Assembly (NCBI GenBank): GCA_019916065.1
Contig: CM034244.1
Span: 36,708,877-36,772,876, forward strand
DNA: 64,000 nt
Direction of reading: 5' to 3'
DNA from: Vitellaria paradoxa
Lineage: Eukaryota; Streptophyta; Magnoliopsida; Ericales; Sapotaceae
Position 1 is the stretch's first letter; every line of letters starts with the position of its first letter. Under the pieces are notes generated by a model, which saw only the letters and a list, made by a program, of their open reading frames with translations, was not told the origin of the DNA and made no database searches. The position numbers and the translations under genes are program-made. Positions 51,141 through 63,006 of the stretch are shown piece by piece.

Positions 51141-52744
51141 GCTCTAATGCCAAATGTAATGGTTAGGGAAGAAGATAACAGAAATTTGAAATGAACAGAG
51201 AAGAATTGAACTGAAAATATTCCTTCATTCCCTTCACAATGGTTCTCTTATGCTATTTATAGCTTCGGTCAAGCTACTACTAACTTTCCCTCCCAAAGTT
51301 CTTAACTAAGTAATTAACTTCTAGCTAGCTTCTAAGCTATCTTTCCTTATGTTATAACAGAATCAACAGACTTACAATGCTTTATTTAGTAGGTTATTAA
51401 CTAACTACTAACTAACTAACTTTGGATATAGCAATTTCCTACTGGGGTGATGGATGCTGTTCATAGTTGGTGGGGAAAGGGAGCAAGGTAAACAAAAGAG
51501 GAAGGAAAGGGTGCAACTTTGGTATCTTTATGTCTGGGAAGGTTTACATTGGGTGAAAGAACTAGGGGAGATTTTCAGGGGATTGAGAGCTTGATGTATG
51601 AACTGAGACGTAATTTTTTGACCATTTTGTGTAGCTAGTTTAGGGGTAATGTTGATCTTGACATAAGCCAGTTTTCAGATTTTGTTGGTGATATGGGGGA
51701 CTAGTTTTGTATATTCCTCTTTACTGGCCTTTTTTTTTTTTTTGCTTCATTTTGTCTTTTTTCTGGGATTCTCTTTTTACTAGGTAAGCATTCCCTTGAT
51801 GCTTGTTATATAATTGGCTTATCAGAGAGAGAACTTTCCAAAAAATATGTAATTAAATTTCAGAAAACATGCTTCTAATTGCACTTCATGCATTATCACA
51901 ACTGTCTTTCTTTCTCCTTGCAGTCGAGTAGTAGAAGCCGGTGCACCGAAAGCTATTGTTGTGCCTGCATTTGGAAAGGGTGTGGATGTTCAGTTGAGGA
52001 CACATGACTTATCATGGAATGATTTCCTTTCCGGTGTTTATCAACTTCGTAGGTAATGTAAGCACCGTTGCTTTTAGTTTTTTTTTTTTTTTATCCCCTC
52101 TCATTTTTCTTTTGTTATTTTCTGCAATTAAAGGTTACATAAAGCCACCCTCAATGGGTATCTGATTTTCTCACGGTTTCTCTTTGTTTTGCAACTTACT
52201 AAATTGGTGTACAATATTTTCCTTTTCTGGCAGACCAAATTACTATTCTGCTGTCTACTTACCAATAGACTCTCTAACTAATATACTCTTCTCATCTGGA
52301 ACCACGGGTAAATTTTTACGGTTTGACCACTTATTTTTTGATAGTTTAATTGTGGTGGTTTTTTTTTTTTTAATCTTTAAATTATTTTTCCTTCATCAGG
52401 GGATCCAAAAGCTATACCATGGACCCAACTTTCTCCCATTCGAAGTGTTATCGATTGCTGGGCAGGTACTGATGTTAAACTTGGGGATGTCTTTTGCTAG
52501 CCAACAAATTTAGGATGGATGGTGGGGCCAACCGTAATCTATGGGTGTTTTTTAAGTGGGGCAACTCTTGCCCTCTATCATGGATCTCCTCTCGGCCGTG
52601 GTTTTGGAAAATTTGTTCAGGTGATTGCCAAATACTCTTTTCCCTTTATTTTCATCTGGAATGGAATAGTCTTTTCTTGTTGTTTGGCATCTTCTCAATT
52701 TATGCAATGAATTATTCCTTCTATTTTCTATTCGATGGAATTTG

Positions 52745-53155
52745 TATTTGACATAGTAACGGATATTTGTGCTATATCATTCTTGAGAAGGTGATTAGAT
52801 ATCATTCTAGTAGACGAGTATGATTCTTGATCACTCAAGAAAGATAAATCAAGAAGGCTTAAAATTTTTCTTATTAGGTGTGGACTTTGTATTAGATGCA
52901 ATAATGGCCATTTTTCAAGATATTGTTCTCGAGAAGGTGACTAAATATCGTTCTAGTAGATGAGAATGATTCTTGGTCACACAAGAGAGATAAACCAACA
53001 ACGCATAAATTTTTTTGGAGTTTTTAGGCGTGGAATTTGTATTTGACGCAATGACAGACATTTGCGAGATATCATTCTCAAGAAGCTAATAGATATCATT
53101 CTAGCAAACAAGAATGATCTTGATCTCACAAGAAAGATAAGCTGACAATGCTCAA
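52745..53155. repeat. ~150-bp tandem repeat in AAE-C intron 8
   Basis: Counterpart of 21821-22240, marked by TCT-n-GAGAAG/AAGAAG at 52781, 52927 and 53076. Same copy number as in unit B, slightly diverged. Confidence 0.75.
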
Positions 53156-53975
53156 AATTTTATTCAACTCAACTCTTCTTGGCCTTTTCTTAACTAAATG
53201 GGGTTGCCTATATGGATTTTTATTTTTATTTTTTTCTTTTGTTGCCATTTTGCTTGGTTAAGGGCACTCTTAGACTACATCAAGCCATGCATTTTTTATT
53301 GTTATTTCTACTCATATTAGTTTTGGTCTACCATGCATCTTCATAGTACCCTTGATTTGGATGCTACTCCTCCTAATTGGTGCATCTACTGCTCTCCATT
53401 GTATGTGGCTAAACTACTTTGAGAATTGAATTCTATTAATCCTTGGAGGTTAAAATAAGACAAAATAAATCTTAACTAAAATAAGACTTCTAATTAAAAC
53501 AAAACTTTTAATTAAGGCAAGACTTCCCAATTAAAATAGGAAAACTAAAATAAAAATGGAATCCTGAGTAAATAGGACAATTGCCAAATACATGTTAAGT
53601 TCAAATTTGGATACAAGAACTCATACAAAACACAAATTTCCTAAATTATTTTAATATTAATTGCTTTTGTGGCACTTCTTTCATTACAAGGTTCCTAGTA
53701 CTCATCATATTCTACCATTGTGTGTCCTACATCAGTATCACTTTTGATTAGTGTTTAGATAATGCTTGTAAACATAAAATATACTTTTAAGGATTTTACT
53801 CATCCCTACAAATCTAATAGGTAAACTGCATAAAGTTAAAAAATAGGAATAAATGTTAATTTCTTTTTGTATTTTCTCCTTTTTGGTGAAATGGTTTTAT
53901 GCAGATTTATTTCTCTTTTAGTAATGCAAAGCAGCATAATTCAACTCTATTCTCATTCAAGTAATTTATGCTTTC

Positions 53976-54322
53976 TAATGTAGGACGATGGAGAATAAAG
54001 CAAAGAGAGAAAAATAGAGAGAGGAGAAGAAGTTTAGGAGAGAGGGAAAAAAGAAGAAGAGGGGGAGGGAGAACAAGTCATGGAGGCTTCAATAATTCAA
54101 ATTTTCATATTCATCAATGTGTCTAACTCTAATCATCTTTAACTTTTAAATAAACTAATACATCCTCAAGATTACTAAAAATAAAGCAAAATCAAATATT
54201 CTAACGAATCCTTCTCAAAATAAATCTTTAATAAAATAAAGTAAAATCCTAATATAAAATCTAATCTTAATAAAATAAAATCCTAATAATAATTATTTCA
54301 TTTTTTTTTTGCTTCTGCATCA
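53976..54322 (-). mobile_element. Solo LTR in AAE-C intron 8
   Basis: A single 347-base LTR of the same family and at the same site as the two-LTR elements at 589-2468 and 23019-24942, flanked on both sides by the original duplication CTTTC (53971-53975, 54323-54327). The interior and one LTR are gone, the classic product of LTR-LTR recombination. The nested MITE-like insert is absent. Confidence 0.88.
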
Positions 54323-56768
54323 CTTTCTCTACAAACACCCCCTTTTTTTCTTCCTTGAGTATGTTCAGGATGCAGGAGTGACTCTCTTGGGCACAGTCCC
54401 AAGCTTAGTCAAGGCTTGGAAGAATACACATTGTATGGAAGGCCTAGATTGGACTAAGATACGGTAATCTTCCTTTTTGATTTCAAATGTTCACAACTGC
54501 ATCAATTCACTAGATTAAAGATTTAAAGATGACAATGTGCAGTTCATTTGTTACTGCTGGAGAAGCCTCTAATGTTGATGATGACCTTTGGCTTTCTTCA
54601 AGAGCTTTTTACAAACCCGTTCTTGAATATTGTGGGGGCACTGAACTCGCATCATCCTACATCCAAGGAAATATTCTACAACCACAAGCTTTTGGAGCAT
54701 TCAGCACTGCATCAATGACAACAGGCTTTGTCATCTTTGATGAGCATGGGGCTCCTTATGTAAGAATGTTTTCTACCATTTTTCTGTTTATATTTGAGTT
54801 TTGCTATCAATATTCAGACACTGCATTACAACGTGGGCTGGAGGATTGCCGCTTTCATTTCACATTAAATGAGGTTTATTCTAATACTTTACTCAGTAAG
54901 CCTTTTGAAGTGAACTGCCGGAAATATTACCTGCCTTGCTTTCGTTATTATGATAATACATTAACTTATAAAACTTAATCATCAAGACAAGTCAAACCTG
55001 ATTGATTACCCATTTGAGAATTTCTGCATTTGCATTTATTTGATAGATTTTCTGAAATATGTGGCAGCCAAATGATCAAGCTTGTGTAGGTGAAGTGGGT
55101 TTATTTCCTCTATTCATGGGAGCTACTGATAGATTGCTCAACGCTGATAATGAAGAAGTCTACTTCAAAGGAATGCCCGTATACAAAGGAATGGTATGCT
55201 AATGATGAGAAACCTTTCTCTTAGTTATATTTACTTGTCAAGTTCAATACACATCAGACATTCCAATGCTACAAACATGCTAGAAATCCATTCCAGACTC
55301 ATTAGATCATTCTTGGACAAACTTCTCAGGACTCTACTGGATTGACCATAGCAATGCATTGATGTGCATGATGTAATTCAGGCATGAGTTGCCAACAGTG
55401 GGAATGAATCCTTGCAGTGTCCAGGCACCTGGAATTCTAGAACTAAAGCAATCAATCCAATGTCTTCATCTAAGTTGTTGGCACCAACAATTGCTGAATT
55501 GAATAAACATTCTTGTCTTCTGATTCATTTTTTATTCCTTTCATATTGTTTTTTGACATCATAAATATCCAAAGAAACACAATTCCAGTTGGAAACAACT
55601 TAGGATGAAACTTATAAAATGTAATTGTTTGTTAGGATAAGCTTGTTGTACTCCTGTCCATATTATTAGTAGTGGCCAATAATCAGCATGTTGCTATACA
55701 AATGCTATGATCTGGTGCCTAGTAGTGGCAATGTTAGTAGTTCCTTCTAACTTAACTGCTGCTCACAGCAACTAAGGAGACATGGAGACATTATAAAGAG
55801 AACTGTTGGAGGCTATTTTTTCGTACAAGGGAGGGCTGATGACACTATGAATCTTGGTGGCATAAAGGTATCACTCCTATCTCCCATTTTTTATTCTTGT
55901 TGAATCATGCTAATGCCATATCATAGATGGATCATTGATGGGCCTTCTAGTCTCAATGAGTTTTTTTGTTAACAACTCAGAGAAATTTAAATCATTCCAT
56001 CACTGGCTTTCCTGTAATTCACTTGACAAAATTGGCTTCCCGGCTTTTATTCCGCCTTATTTAAGTTTTGGCATAGGTTGACTTTTGAATGAGCTTGAAT
56101 TCTTTGTTATTGCATCCCTTGTTTTCATTTTGCATTGACTAATAGTTGAAATTAGATAAATAACTAGGAGTTTCCTTGATATACAGACTAGCTCAGCTGA
56201 AATTGAGCGTGTGTGTGACCAAGCAGATGAAAATGTCTTGGAAACTGCTGCAATCAGCATTGCACCCATAATCGGTGGGCCAGAACAGTTGGCTATATTT
56301 GTTGTACTGAAGAAAGGATTTAACGGCAAACCTGACAAGCTAAAGATGCTATTCTCAAGAGCCATTCAGAGCAACCTTAACCCATTGTTTAAGGTTTGTG
56401 CCTCTTTTTAAGGTCTTGAACATATTGCCTTTTTTTCCCGGTTAGGTTTGTCTTTACAGGTTGAGGACATCTTGATTCATTTTTCATGAGATTATTGCAT
56501 TCTAGTTTTCCATAAGATCTGAAGGCATGGTTATTAAGATTATTTAGCAGATCACCACCCCTAGGATCCACGTGCCAGCCTTGTAAAATTATAAACCAAT
56601 GTCAGCCTCACCCGAGTGTAAAAAAATAATCTAACTGATGCAATGATATTGAAAACTGTTATTTGAAGAGAAAATGTGTTATAAACCAAATAGTATGTTA
56701 TTTAAAATTATTTATAACAACAATCAATGTAAATATTCTTTATATTCAAATTCATAATATTCAAAAAA

Positions 56769-59700
56769 TAATCGGCACGCTGTATGGTTGGGGCGTTCCC
56801 TATTTAGCGATGCGCTGTATGGTCCGAATACAGTGTTAAATAAGTAAGGACCGCTACATTAGCGTCTAGGTGCAGTGTTAAATAGGCAAGGGTCCTCACA
56901 CTTTCCTGGACAAGTGGGAGGGCAAGGAAACTAGTTCAAAATAGAAGGTTGAGATTAGGTACTTGGAATATTGGGAGCTTAACTGGGAAACTTATGGAAG
57001 TGGTGGATGCAATGGAAAGGAGAAGAATCGCAATTGCTTGCTTGCAAGAGACGAAGTGGGTGGGACAGAAAGTTAGAGAGATTGAGAGGACTGGGTATAG
57101 GTTATGGTATACGGGATTTAATAGATCGAGAAATAGGGTCGGCATAGTAGTAAGCAAAGACCTAAAGGAAGATATAGTTAATGTAAAATGCTGTGGAGAT
57201 AGGATTATTGCAATTAAATTAGTGTTAAGAGAAGAGATAGTAAACGTAATTAGTGCTTATGCCCCCCAGGTGGGCTTAGGAGATGTACATAAGGAGAAGT
57301 TTTGGGAAGACTTGGAAGGAATACTATTAGAGATACCTCAAGGAGAGATGGTCTTTATAGGAGGAGATTTGAACGGTCATATAGAACGCGACGTAGATGG
57401 ATACATAGGAGTGCATGGGGGATATGGTTATAGTAATAGAAATGAAGAAGGGAAGGATATTTTGGAGTTTGTAGTGGCTTATGATCTCATGGTGACGAAC
57501 ACCTTTTTTATGAAGAGAGAAGAACATTTGGTGACTTATAAGAGTGGCTCCTCAAGGACACAGATTGACTTCTTCTTAACTAGGAAAAGAGACCGCGTAA
57601 CTTGTAAAGATTGTAAAGTTATACCGAGGGAGAGTTTGACTGCCCAACATAGGTTGTTGGTCATAGATGTGCAGCTTCAGAGGTGGATTAGAAAAAAGAA
57701 GTTGTATAGATGCTCAAAGACTAAATAGTGGAACTTGAAAGGTGATAAGCAACCAGTATTTAGGGAAAGAGTACTAGAGGAAGCTGTTTGGACGGTAAAT
57801 GAGAGTGCAAATATTATGTGGGATAAGGTAGCAAAGTATATTAGGAGGGTAGGGAAAGAAGCCTTAGGAGAATCCAAATGGAGTACTTCAGCACAGAAAG
57901 AGGTATGGTGGTGGAACGAGGCCATTCAAGACAAGATAAGAGTTAAAAAAAAAGTGTTTTAAATCTTGGCAAAACGACCGAAATGAAGCGAACTTGGAGA
58001 GGTATAGAGAAGCTAGAAGAGAAACCAAAAAGGCAGTTAGTGAGGCTAAGGCAAAGACATTTGAGGATTTATGTAGGCGACTTGACACTAAGGAGGGTGA
58101 AAGAGAGATATTCAAGCTTGCTAAATCCAGAGATAGACGGACCAAAAATTTAAACCAAGTTAAATGTATTAAGGATGGGGATGAAAAGGTATTAGTAAAG
58201 GAATAGGAGATAAAGGAGTGTTGGAAGAGCTACTTCTATAAGTTATTTAATGAAAGTAGTAGTAGTGACATACAATTGGGGCAGTTTACCACTTTTAAGG
58301 AGGAATTAAATCTTACGTTTAATAGGAGAATCAGTAGGGAAGAAGTAAAAGAAGTATTAAAAAGGATGAAGAATGGGAAAGCGGTTGGACCAGATGGTAT
58401 CCCTATTGAGGTTTTGAGGTACTTAGGAGAGGATGGTATAAGTTGGTTGACAAAACTTTTTAATGTAGTGCTAAAGAGCAAGAAGATGCCTGATGCATAG
58501 AGGAAAAGTATCTTTATACCCATATACAAGAACAAAGGAGATATTCAGAACTGTGCGAACTACCGCGGAATTAAATTAATGAGCCATATGATGAAATTAT
58601 GGGAGAAAGTTATTGAGAGAAGACTAAGAAGGACAATAAACGTTTCAGAGAATCAATTTGGTTTCATGCCTGGAAGATCAATCATGGAGGCTATCTTTCT
58701 CTTGAGGAGGTTAATGGAACAGTATAGAGAAGGTTAAAAAGATTTACACATGGTGTTCATCGATTTAGAGAAGGCATATGACCGGGTTCCTAGGGAGATT
58801 CTATGGAGAGTATTGGAAAAGAAAAGAGCGTGTGTTGCATATATTAAGGCGATAAAGGACATGTATGATAGAGCCATGACATCTATACGGACAACTGCTG
58901 GAGAGACTAATGCGTTCCCTATCACGATTGGTTTACATTAAGGCTCAACGTTAAGCCCATATTTGTTTGCTTTAGTTATGGATGAGATTACAAGGCATAT
59001 TCAGGATGAGGTGCCGTGGTGTATGCTATTTGCATATGATATTGTTTTAGTAGATGAGACGAGAGAAGGAGTGAATGCTAAGCTAGAATTGTGGCGGGAA
59101 ACGTTAGAGACAAAAGGGTTTAGGCTAAGTCGATGCAAGACGGAATATATGGAATGTAAGTTTAGTCAAAGCAGGATAATGGGTAGTATAGAAGTAAGTT
59201 TAGGCATACAAAAGATTGTAGAGAAAGATAAGTTTAGGTATCTTGGATCTATGGTGCAACAAGATGGAGGGATTGATACTGATGTAAGTCACAGGATTCA
59301 GGCCGGGTGGGCCAAATGGAGGAGTGCTTGGGGGGTCTTGTGCGACCGAAAAGTCCCCTTCCAGATGAAAGGAAAGTATTATAAGGTGGCGGTTAGACCA
59401 GCGCTGCTATATGAATCAGAGTGTTGGGCAGTAAAATATAATCATGGTCAGAAGATGGCAGTTGTGGAGATGAGAATGCTAAGGTGGATGTGCGGGATTA
59501 CAAGGAAAGATAGGATTAGGATCGATGAGATTAGGGGCAAAGTAGGAATAACACTGATTGAAGAAAAAATGAGAGAAAACCTATTAAGATGGTTTGGCCA
59601 TGTTAGAAGGTGTGAAAGTATGGAGATTGCCAGGAAAAGGAGAGGTAGAGGAAGACCCAAGAGAAGTTGGAAAGAAACTATTAAACATGACCTGACCTAC

Positions 59701-59817
59701 CTAGATTTATAAAAAGACATGGCCCTAAACAGATCTAATTGGCGTCGACAAATCCATATAGCCGACCCCACCTAGTGGGAAAAGGCTTGGTTTGGTTTGG
59801 TTTGGTTTAGTTATGTT
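56769..59817 (+). mobile_element. RTE-type LINE in AAE-C intron 13
   Basis: About 3.05 kb, bounded by near-perfect 15-bp target-site duplications (56754-56768 and 59818-59832, one mismatch) and ending in the short repeat (TTTGG)n at 59784-59810, a tail style typical of plant RTE elements and not poly-A. It has a 5' leader of about 150 bases, then an endonuclease-reverse transcriptase ORF. The matching intron sites in units A and B are empty, and copy B shows the unoccupied target sequence. Same orientation as AAE. Confidence 0.92.
56949..59712 (+). pseudogene. RTE endonuclease/reverse transcriptase ORF, inactivated
   Basis: N-terminal APE-like endonuclease: LGTWNIGSLTGK, ACLQETKW, NVISAYAPQ, FIGGDLNGH, and a C-terminal AQHRLLVID in place of the usual SDH-type motif. 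[49 protein letters not shown]. The catalytic FADD box reads FAYD (Asp to Tyr, 59035-59037), which should abolish RT activity. In-frame stops lie at 57726, 58204, 58498, 58735 and 58939, and a nine-A run near 57945 carries a +1 frameshift. Several stops are explained by C-to-T or G-to-A changes (Trp to TAG, Gln to TAA). No start codon is obvious; the frame is open upstream of 56949. Confidence 0.85.
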
Positions 59818-60884
59818 ATAATATTTAAAAAAATTTTTGGACGAAAAGTACATATATCCACATTTTTTTAAAGACTGGTTTGGAAGAAGCAACTATGAAT
59901 AGAAGATGACCGACATCAATTTGTGGATTTGAAACAAAAGTTGAAATACTTGTTGGGCCTAAGGTTTTGTGCTGTTGTTGTTGCCTTCTGTGTTTGTTTC
60001 TTACATTATTTTGCCTTTTTTTTTTATCTGATGGATTATAGGTCCCCAGATTTTTTTATATTATAGTTTATGCATATGCAAATGCCTGAACAATATATCT
60101 TCATTTGGCTCAATTGTAATCTCTACTAATACATTAATCTGTTTGTTTTTTTATGCCTTTTTTTTTTTTTTGGGTTTGGATAATAATATTATTTTTATAT
60201 TAAAAATTCAGTGATTGTTAGTGGTCTAACATGTGTCTTAATTTTTTTTTTATTTTTTTATTTGGAGGTTCGACACGTGTTGTATTTTTTTGTTTACTAT
60301 TTTTATAAATCTATAATGAATCATTTTTTTGTTATTAGTATATTTGAAGACTTGTTGTGGCCCGACGCATGTCGTATTTTTATTTTTGTGCTTTATTTAA
60401 TTAGTTATTTTGTTTGGAGTACCAATATATATCACACTTTTTTTTTTGGTAAGTTTATAATAGATTATTTTGTTATAAGTTAGGTATTTGAATTTTTTTT
60501 TTTTTTTTGATGTTTAAATATTTTATGTTTGTTACATTAAATATTATTTTGCATTTTGCATATACTATTTTTCATCTATCATAAAATTAAATATATTGCA
60601 AAAACCCGGAGCAAAGCAGAGGCATCCTGCTAGTATTTATGGAAATTCAATTAAAGACTTGTATTAAATGTCCAATTAAAAATGGATTGAATAATTGGAA
60701 AAAATAATTTAATAATCTGCATTTTTAACTTTTAAATATTTATTTATTTATTTTTTAAACCTGTTTACAGGTGAGATTTGTGAAGATTGTCCCAGAGTTC
60801 CCTCGAACAGCTTCCAATAAATTAATGAGGAGAGTTTTGAGGGACCAACTGATGCGTGAGCTTGGCATCCAGAGCAAAATTTAA

Positions 60885-62874
60885 TGGGCACCACCATTAA
60901 TTCTTGGTATGTAGGGATGAATACTTAAGAACCATGTTGTGAGATTTGCTGTGGTTTGATTTAAAATAAATGACCAATTAATTGCTCGAGCAATGGAGAC
61001 ACTGTGACAGGAATATCTCGTGTACATTTCAAGCTTGTATTTTGTTGAACAGCTCGACGCAGTATAATATGAATGTGGGTACATGGGTATTATACTCGGG
61101 GAAATGGAATATGTATATATATATATATATATAAGTTGGGGAAGTTTTTAGTTTTGCATCTTGCTGAGTAGTGCAAAGTCTTTGTGTATCAGAGATGGTT
61201 GCATTTTCCTGTTCGATCAGGTGGTTTGAAGCATAGATATCTTTGGCTTGTTCATTTCGGTGTTATGATCCCATATATTGGTGTATGTAGTATGGGCTGC
61301 GTTCATCCCGTGTTAATAGTATGGAATGCTTTGGGCTTCTTGACAGTAAGTTTTAGGGGATTGTGTTTTCTTAAAGGTATATAACAAATGGCAGAAGAGC
61401 ATACACAAACATTTCATTTCTTATCAATCGTGATTATAGTGCAAAGACTGCTTGTATGGATGCAAAATTGCGAACTACACGTACCTTACTTTCCATCTCT
61501 TTAAAAATTAGATTTTAGGATGAGTTCTTCTAAGGGTTATAACAAATGACATGGAATGCTGTTGTGGTAATCTTATGCCTTCCGTTTCATCTCGTTGATA
61601 ACTAACTTTTTAGGAGTTTTTAGGAATAAGTTCTTTTAAGGTATATAGTATCTGTTTAGAGTGTCAAATTAAAAAAAAAAAAAAAAGACAAATTTTGCAT
61701 TATTAAATATTTGGTGTGTTACTCGAAAAATATAAAAAAATTGATAAAGTTGGAGTAAGTTAAAAAAAAGTTAGAAATTTTTGGTATTTAAAATATTAGA
61801 CAAAGTTAAAAATTTTTGGGGAAAATTAACGTGGTAAACTTTTCTGGTCTGTACCGCCAATAGTCCTTCAAAGATTGTAGATATAATTTGTTGAATGTGA
61901 TTTAATTTGTTTTGAGATCACAATTAGCTACCAACCGCCATTCAGTATGCACCTTGCTTTTCCAACTGCATACATACATAAATATATTCATTTTGGTTTG
62001 GTAAACGAAATAAGAAACATGCCATATGAACAATTGATACCAAACCATGTTCATGTCATGATAATTCCAGGTTGTAATCAATATGTGAATAACTCTCCCC
62101 TCAAGCCTCCTGTCTCCATCAGGCATTAAGTCAAGAGCATTATATCATATATACAATTTTATGCTAATTAAGGGTAAGGTTTGTCGACCTCCTCCATGCA
62201 GTTTCTAAGTACAGTTATATATATGTCAAGCTTAAAAAAAAAAAGCAAATTCCTGATAGTTGCAGTAACAATTTTACTTTATGCATGGCATATAGTGTTA
62301 GGACATTTTAAGAACAAATTTTTCATAAGATGAATGTAGCAAAACAAGAATGTTAAGATAGATTTTTACTGATACAATAAAATATAAGATAAGAGATCAG
62401 TAAATATATTCGAAATAAAGTTGATGTGGTGTTAATGGAAAAAAATATTGTTTAAAATAGTTTAGTTATATCTAATACAAACTTGCAGATACACCAATAA
62501 AAAAAATAAAAAAAAAAACGTATGTCTAAGATAATATGAATTAAAATTTTGAAGTAATAACTAATTTCAAAAAACATCCGAAAAAATATAACCAATGAGA
62601 AAAAACTTATGTCTAAAATAATATAAATTAAAATTGTAAAGTAATAACTAATCTCAAAAAACCTCAAAAAAAAAATATAACCAATGAAAAAATGAATGGT
62701 AAAAAGGAGTTGACTCAACTTACTTAGGATTAGAATTTTGTTGAATTTGAATTCTATATTAATATATCTGTTCCTGTACAGTTGAGGAGGCATGAATATT
62801 GCAGAGCGACTCTTATAATTTAAAAAAAAAAATGTCATATAGACATTCTAAGAGACTTGCGCGCACAAACAAAG
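60885..62874. other. Intergenic region AAE-C to F6'H-C
   Basis: Matches the equivalent regions of units A and B except for a unit-C-only segment at about 61077-61340 and several extra short duplicated stretches near 62570-62690. No coding potential seen. Confidence 0.6.
61077..61340. other. Unit-C-specific segment downstream of AAE
   Basis: About 260 bases with a (TA)n tract near 61112-61131, missing from units A (near 6110) and B (near 28750). The borders share a short TGGG/GGGC sequence, so a deletion through microhomology in the ancestor of A and B is as likely as an insertion in C. No inverted ends and no gene. Confidence 0.5.
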
Positions 62875-62896
62875 ATATATATATATATATATATAG
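62875..62896 (+). promoter_or_regulatory. TATA tract of F6'H-C
   Basis: The longest of the three TA tracts (about 22 bases), about 110 bases upstream of the start codon. The second TA repeat found further upstream in units A and B is replaced here by an A run. Confidence 0.5.
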
Positions 62897-63006
62897 CCTT
62901 GCATGGCATGAACACAACACCATAGCCTCTCTTCCACTGGAACCCTCTTTCCCAAGTGCTATAATCATTACTTCCCTGTAAATAATCTTCATTGCAGATC
63001 ATACTA

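Larger units (their letters stand above)
47514..51433 (-). mobile_element. Ty3/gypsy LTR retrotransposon with rearranged interior, AAE-C intron 5
   Basis: LTRs 47514-47795 and 51155-51433 (TGTAATGG to A(A/G)CA) flanked by perfect 5-bp duplications ATTTC (47509-47513, 51434-51438). Beside the right LTR the minus strand reads TGGCATTAGAGC, close to a tRNA-Met primer-binding site; beside the left LTR the minus strand is purine-rich (GGCAGAGAA). The element therefore runs on the minus strand. RNase H tail and integrase (48028-49320) are on the minus strand as expected. Reverse transcriptase (49324-49935), gag (about 49990-50810) and protease (about 50760-51140) lie on the plus strand in the order RT-gag-PR. 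Absent from unit B. Confidence 0.9.
39736..60884 (+). pseudogene. AAE17/18: Acyl-activating enzyme (AAE17/18-like), copy C, multiply disrupted
   Basis: All 14 exons are present: 39736 to about 40018, 40768-40897, 40970-41226, 42368-42569, 46584-46624, 51924-52052, 52234-52307, 52400-52620, 54369-54463, 54543-54759, 55068-55193, 55769-55867, 56187-56393, 60771-60884. Exon 1 lacks one T near its end (TTCCCTCAC, where copy B has TTCCCTTCAC), so normal splicing shifts the frame into an early stop. A second donor at 40047 (GTAATT), after the CT repeat, would restore the frame and replace two residues by eleven. Exon 8 also has TAG at 52498-52500 in place of Trp (codon 406 in copy-B numbering), so even that transcript is truncated. 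Exon 3 reads Arg where copy B has its stop. Exon 14 is three bases shorter in frame and still ends Ser-Lys-Ile. Introns 4, 5 and 13 hold large retroelements, so the locus spans 21 kb. Confidence 0.85.

Noticed and set aside
54529..54978. Apparent 149-codon genes starting MTMCSS (also at 25149 and 2675)
   Set aside because: These are AAE exon 10 read from an intron ATG and continued past its GT donor into intron 10; the splice sites and conserved phases explain them.
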